From: Acidobacteriota bacterium
Lineage (GTDB): Bacteria > Acidobacteriota > Terriglobia > Versatilivoradales > Versatilivoraceae
Assembly: GCA_003224725.1 (NCBI GenBank)
Contig: QHZQ01000026.1
Span: 30,893 to 67,970 of the forward strand
DNA length: 37,078 bases
Reading direction: 5' to 3'
The notes under the pieces are model-generated. The model did no database searches. It had not been told where the DNA came from and saw only the letters and a program-made list of their open reading frames with translations. Shown here in pieces: positions 33,372 through 37,078 of this stretch; position 1 is the stretch's first letter; each line of letters opens with the position of its first letter. A program made the translations under genes and the position numbers.

Positions 33372-36300
33372 ATGAAACTACTCGGCCCTTTCGTTGAGTT
33401 CTTACCCAAAGCTGTAGTTCTGGCCAACCTTTTTTTCATTTCTCAGCCCATTTTGGCGCAGCGTGGCCGCATCATTGGAACCATTCGAGACCCTTCTGAA
33501 GCGGCGATACCCGGAGCTTCAATCCGTGCCACCCACTCTGGGACTGGACTTAATTGGGAGGCGAAAAGCAACGGCTATGGAGATTACTCTCTCGAACCGC
33601 TCCCGCCAGGCCTTTATGAGGTCGCCGTGACCGCGCCAAACTTTTCCCCTGCCGAGTTTAAAGGAATCCGGCTGACGGTGAATGCAACACAGCGTGTGGA
33701 TTTCAAGCTGCCCCTAGCCATCCTGGCGCAGGAAGTGGAAGTCGGGGCCTCTAGTCGGCTGGTTGAAACTGAGACCTCGGAACAGGGTGTTCGACTTTCT
33801 GCAGCTCGCCAAGCTTGCTCCAGGAGTCGTGCCGAGCCTGGACAATCCGTCTTCACCCTCGGGACCTTTCAACGCCAATGGCCAGCGGGACCTCTCCAAC
33901 AACATCCTGATTGACGGCATCAATGTCAATGCGGGTGGCAGCTCTCGTGGCCGCATTAGTCTCTCGCCCGGAAATGACACTGCAGTGGGTCAGTCGGGTA
34001 GCAGCGTTGCGCTGATCTCGGTAGATGCGGTCTCTGAGTTCAAGGTCCAAACTCAGCTCCCTGCCGCTGAGTTTGGCAGCTTCTCGGGCGCGACGGTGAA
34101 CGTGAATTCGCGAAGCGGCACTAACCAACCCCATGGCAGTGCCTTTGAATTTCTTCGCAATAGCGCGCTGGACGCCAACAATTTTTTCTTTAACACCCAG
34201 GGAGTGAAAAAGACTCCCTCGCGCAACAATTTCTTCGGTGGGACCTTCGGTGGTCCCGTCCAGAAGGATCGAACCTTCTATTTTGGATCATTCGAAGGAC
34301 TGAGGCAGCGTCTGGGCGTCAGCTCGAATTCAAGAGTCCCAGCCAGCGCGGCTCGCGCCCAAGCCAGCTCCATAATCAAACCGCTGATTGACTTATATCC
34401 TTTGCCCACCGGCGCCGACAATTCTGATGGCACGGCTCCTTATTTTGCCGCAAGCAGCAACCTGGTTGGCGAAACTGATTTCAGCCTCCGCCTGGACCAT
34501 CGCCTCACAGAAAAGGACGATATCTTCGGCCGCTATTCTTTCAGCGATTCACTTGGTGTGATTCGCTCCTTCTACTTGAACTTCCTCACCAACAACCGTT
34601 CTCGCCTCCAAAACATCTCACTGTCGCACGTACGGCGGTTAAGTGCCTTTATCAATAATGAGGCGAAATTTGGTCTGGTTCGCAGCACCAATCATCAGTT
34701 GGGCGCGCTGGATTCCTTCGGAGGGGCCAAGCCAGTTCAATTGGACTCAGAAGGAAATGCCCTCTCCCCGGGCATTCTTATTTTCAGCTTGCCTTTTGCT
34801 GTGGCCCACAACCCGCTGTTCGTTCAGAACAACAACCTGTTCACTTTTACGGACAACCTTTCCCTCGCTCAAGGAAGGCATGATCTCCGCTTTGGTCTCT
34901 GGGTGAGGCGCGTTCAAGGCAACATCAACCTCAAGCCATTATCCAGTGGGGTTTATTTCTTTGATACCGTCCAGGACTTGCTTGACAACGATCCCAGCTT
35001 CTTCTTTAACCAGGTTGCGCTGACTGGCTTTGGCGTCCGCTTTAGCAATTTCGCCTTCTATAGCCAGGATGATCTGAAGGTCTCGCCACGGCTGAAGCTG
35101 AACCTGGGGCTGCGTTACGAGCTCAATACAGTTCCGAGCGAGGCCCACAACCGCTTTAGCCCCATTGTCGGCCTGCCAGATATTGCCGCGGCCACCCTCG
35201 GTACGCCGGGGAGTACCCTCCACAATAGCGACCACAATAACTTTGCTCCCCGTCTGGGCTTTGCCTATCAATTGACCCGGGACGCCCGGACCGTACTACG
35301 GGGCGGTTTTGGCATTTATTACGATATGCCATCACTCAACGCGTTTCAGCCAGCCCTCGGGCCGCCATTCAAGATTACCAATTTTTTGTTGGGGACAAAG
35401 TTCGGCGGTGAGGTTAAGGTCCCAGTGAATCCGGACCTGCTGCAAACTGCTGTTTCCGGCAAGCCACCTTTCGGTAGCGCCAACGTCTATGACCCGGAAA
35501 ATTTTCGCACGCCCTATACTTTTCAGTATAACCTGAACCTGCAAAGGGAACTCGATGGCCGCACCGTGGTCCAAGCCAGCTATGTGGGGGCTTCGGGAAA
35601 ACGCTTGATCCGATTTCGCCCGCTAAATCTTCTGGATCCGGCAACGGCGACTGCGCCTAACCCCAACTTTGCAGCCGGTGCGCTTGAATTAATTGAGACA
35701 ACCGCCCGTTCCAACTACCATTCGTTTCAGTTCAATGCGGTCAGACGGCTGCACCGTGGCCTGGACCTGATAACTTCCTATACGCTGGGACATTCGCTGG
35801 ACGACGTTTCCAATGGGACTGGGACCTCGGTGAATTCGACCTACACCGCCTCTGATCCGAATAACCTGCGAGCCGAGTATGGCAATAGCGATTTTGATAT
35901 TCGCCAGAATTTTGTGGTGGCTTTCTCATATCTCTTGCCGATGCCATCCGTCAGCTCCCATCAGGCGGTAATGAAATTTCTGGAAGGATGGTCCATTCAA
36001 GGAATTTTCAGTTCACAAACCGGCCCGCCTTTTACGGCCTTCCTCGGACAAGATATTGCCGGCAACGGTGACCAGTTTGCCGCCAACAACCAGCGGCCCA
36101 ATGTCGTCCCGGACCAACCGCTGTACGTTTCTTCCGACTTCCCCCCCTTCCACGTCGCCAACCCAAAGTCATTTGCTGTCCCGGCGCCCGGATCGTATGG
36201 AAACGCTGGCCGCAACATTCTTCGCTCGCGCGGTTTCCAGCAACTTGATTTTGGCCTCCTGAAAAACACTAAGATCAACGAAAAATTTTCGGTCCAATAT

Positions 36301-36498
36301 CGTGCCGAGTTTTTCAATCTCCTCAACCATCCCAACTTCTCGACACCGGCCTCTTCTGGAAACCACCTGCTGACCACCGGCAATGATTTTGGATTGTCCA
36401 AACAGATGGCCAATGAATCGAGCGGCGGATTTCTCGGTCCGCTTTTTAATAGCGGCGGCCCCCGCAGCATTCAATTTGTGTTGAAGCTGGTCTTTTGA
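33372..36498 (+). pseudogene. TonB-dependent receptor with a broken reading frame
   Basis: The first frame starts at an ATG at 33372 with a signal peptide (KAVVLANLFFISQPILAQ), then a carboxypeptidase-regulatory-like domain, GTIRDPSEAAIPGASIRATH to TVNATQRVDFKL. It leaves the family pattern at about 33787, just after VETETSEQG. The second frame, open from 33763 to 36498, takes up FLQLAKLAPGVVPSLDNPSS and continues through plug and barrel with many TonB-receptor strands, ending GGPRSIQFVLKLVF. The usual VxxLPLNGR segment, of about a dozen codons, is missing at the joint, so this is more than a single-base slip. If translated in two parts, the barrel would lack a signal. Native size would be about 1050 residues. 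Confidence 0.88.
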
Positions 36499-36531
36499 TC
36501 TGGCGTCTGATGGCATGCTAGTTGCCGTTAG

Positions 36532-36556
36532 CCCCGTGCTTCAGCACGGGGGTTTT
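36532..36556 (+). terminator. Rho-independent terminator after the TonB-dependent receptor
   Basis: CCCCGTGC and GCACGGGG form a perfect 8-base stem (36532-36539 and 36544-36551) with loop TTCA, followed by a G and TTTT. It lies 33 bases after the receptor stop codon, where a terminator is expected. Confidence 0.85.
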
Positions 36557-36574
36557 GTCGTTGTGTTCTTCCCT

Positions 36575-36626
36575 TTGTTCGGGCCCAGCGTTCCCATCAA
36601 CCGATGGGAACGCTGGGCCCGAACAA
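36575..36626. repeat. Perfect 24-base inverted repeat with a 4-base loop
   Basis: The arm 36575-36598 (starting TTGTTCGGGCCCAGCG) is the exact reverse complement of 36603-36626, with AACC as loop. Both directions could fold. It lacks a T-run, so it is not a standard terminator. It resembles a REP-type or other mobile palindromic unit. Confidence 0.8.
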
Positions 36627-37059
36627 GGAAAATGGTGGGCGAGCCGACGCACACCGAAATACGTAAACTGAATTCTTGAATCGGCATACTTAGCAAAACA
36701 AAATCAACAAACGTGGCCCAGGTTGGGGTAAGTTTTCCGGCTGCTCCGCATTGGCGCCATCGAAACAAGTCCAGTTTCATGTTGAATGTTTTAATTTTGC
36801 CAACCCTGCTAATTCTTACCTGCCGGAAAATCATATCGCCTCTTCCCACTTCGCTAGCATCCAGTCCAATTTGCGTTAAAATTCATGTTTTGAGGGAGCC
36901 CCCATGTCGCGCGGTGGCACCACCAAGAAATGAAAATTATTCCACCTTCTGAAGGGGGTGCACGGGGATGTCCTGTGGTGGGCGTAGCGCTGGAAACCGG
37001 AAGGACACCCCCTACGCCCCCCTTGATAGGAGGGATTTTAGGAGCCAAGGGAATTTCTC
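36627..37059. repeat. Non-coding right end with a third palindromic element
   Basis: No gene is supported here. Arms 36942-36974 and 37002-37034 form an imperfect 33-base inverted repeat (CCTTCTGAAGGGGGTG against CACCCCCTACGCCCC). It is bounded by TGAAAAT at 36931-36937 and GGATTTTA at 37033-37040, which resembles the ends of the elements at 1.4 and 16.6 kb. Confidence 0.55.
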
Positions 37060-37078
37060 ATGCGACGTTTTTGTTGGC
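37060..37078 (+). CDS. Possible start of a gene running off the right edge
   Basis: An ATG at 37060 reads MRRFCW to the edge, with AAGGGA about nine bases upstream. The six codons are too few to identify anything. Confidence 0.3.

Noticed and set aside
36541-36849. A 102-codon minus-strand frame after the TonB-dependent receptor
   Set aside because: It crosses the terminator and the 24-base palindrome and resembles no family.

Overview
The window most resembles a chromosomal stretch from an Acidobacteriota-like Gram-negative bacterium, probably an uncultured lineage. Supporting signs are an acidobacterial-style TonB-dependent receptor with an N-terminal carboxypeptidase-regulatory-like domain, TonB, a beta-barrel outer-membrane protein, LytS-type kinases, a DUF465 protein, a Tat-exported TldD and many palindromic intergenic repeats. 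Taxonomy is an inference from gene style; there is no rRNA, tRNA or other marker here. No CRISPR array, transposase, integrase or phage gene was seen.

Layout. 1-4.9 kb (minus strand): an aminotransferase translationally coupled to a family-2 glycosyltransferase, then a 2-keto-3-deoxygluconate-type kinase, a KDPG/KHG aldolase and a GC-rich MFS permease that runs off the left edge. 5.0-8.5 kb (minus): psd, pssA, an aspartate-semialdehyde-dehydrogenase homologue without its catalytic cysteine, and a polytopic membrane protein, all overlapping or closely spaced. 8.9-11.6 kb (minus): a DUF465 protein with a clear terminator, then a LytS/LytR two-component pair. 11.7-13.4 kb: a decayed msrP, an RRM protein and a cold-shock protein whose leader holds a terminator-like hairpin. 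13.4-18.0 kb (plus): a D-cysteine desulfhydrase/ACC deaminase homologue, TonB, a coiled-coil exported protein, an ArsC/Spx-like protein and an exported metallo-beta-lactamase-fold hydrolase split by a frameshift. 18.0-23.8 kb (minus): an ACS-type MFS carrier coupled to a 1268-residue LamG/CARDB exported protein, plus a small exported protein. 23.8-27.0 kb (plus): tldD with a Tat signal and tldE, separated by a palindromic element. 27.4-28.5 kb (minus): a DJ-1/PfpI-UPF0158 fusion. 28.9-32.7 kb (plus): a three-gene coupled operon of barrel protein, exported cupredoxin and membrane histidine kinase. 32.7-37.1 kb: a palindrome-rich spacer, a TonB-dependent receptor with a broken frame, a strong terminator and more palindromes.

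How the parts may work together. The sugar-acid genes at the left edge (kinase, aldolase, permease) and the LamG protein with its sugar-acid-type carrier would fit uptake and catabolism of a uronate-containing polymer, although the two sets are 15 kb apart. TonB and the TonB-dependent receptor supply outer-membrane uptake. The strongest candidate for an undescribed system is the barrel protein/cupredoxin/kinase operon at 28.9-32.7 kb, where an exported copper-site protein and a periplasmic sensor kinase are translated as a unit. Several genes (msrP, the TonB-dependent receptor, the metallo-hydrolase, perhaps the ArsC-like start) have broken frames; some may be assembly errors, but msrP and the receptor appear to have lost internal sequence.
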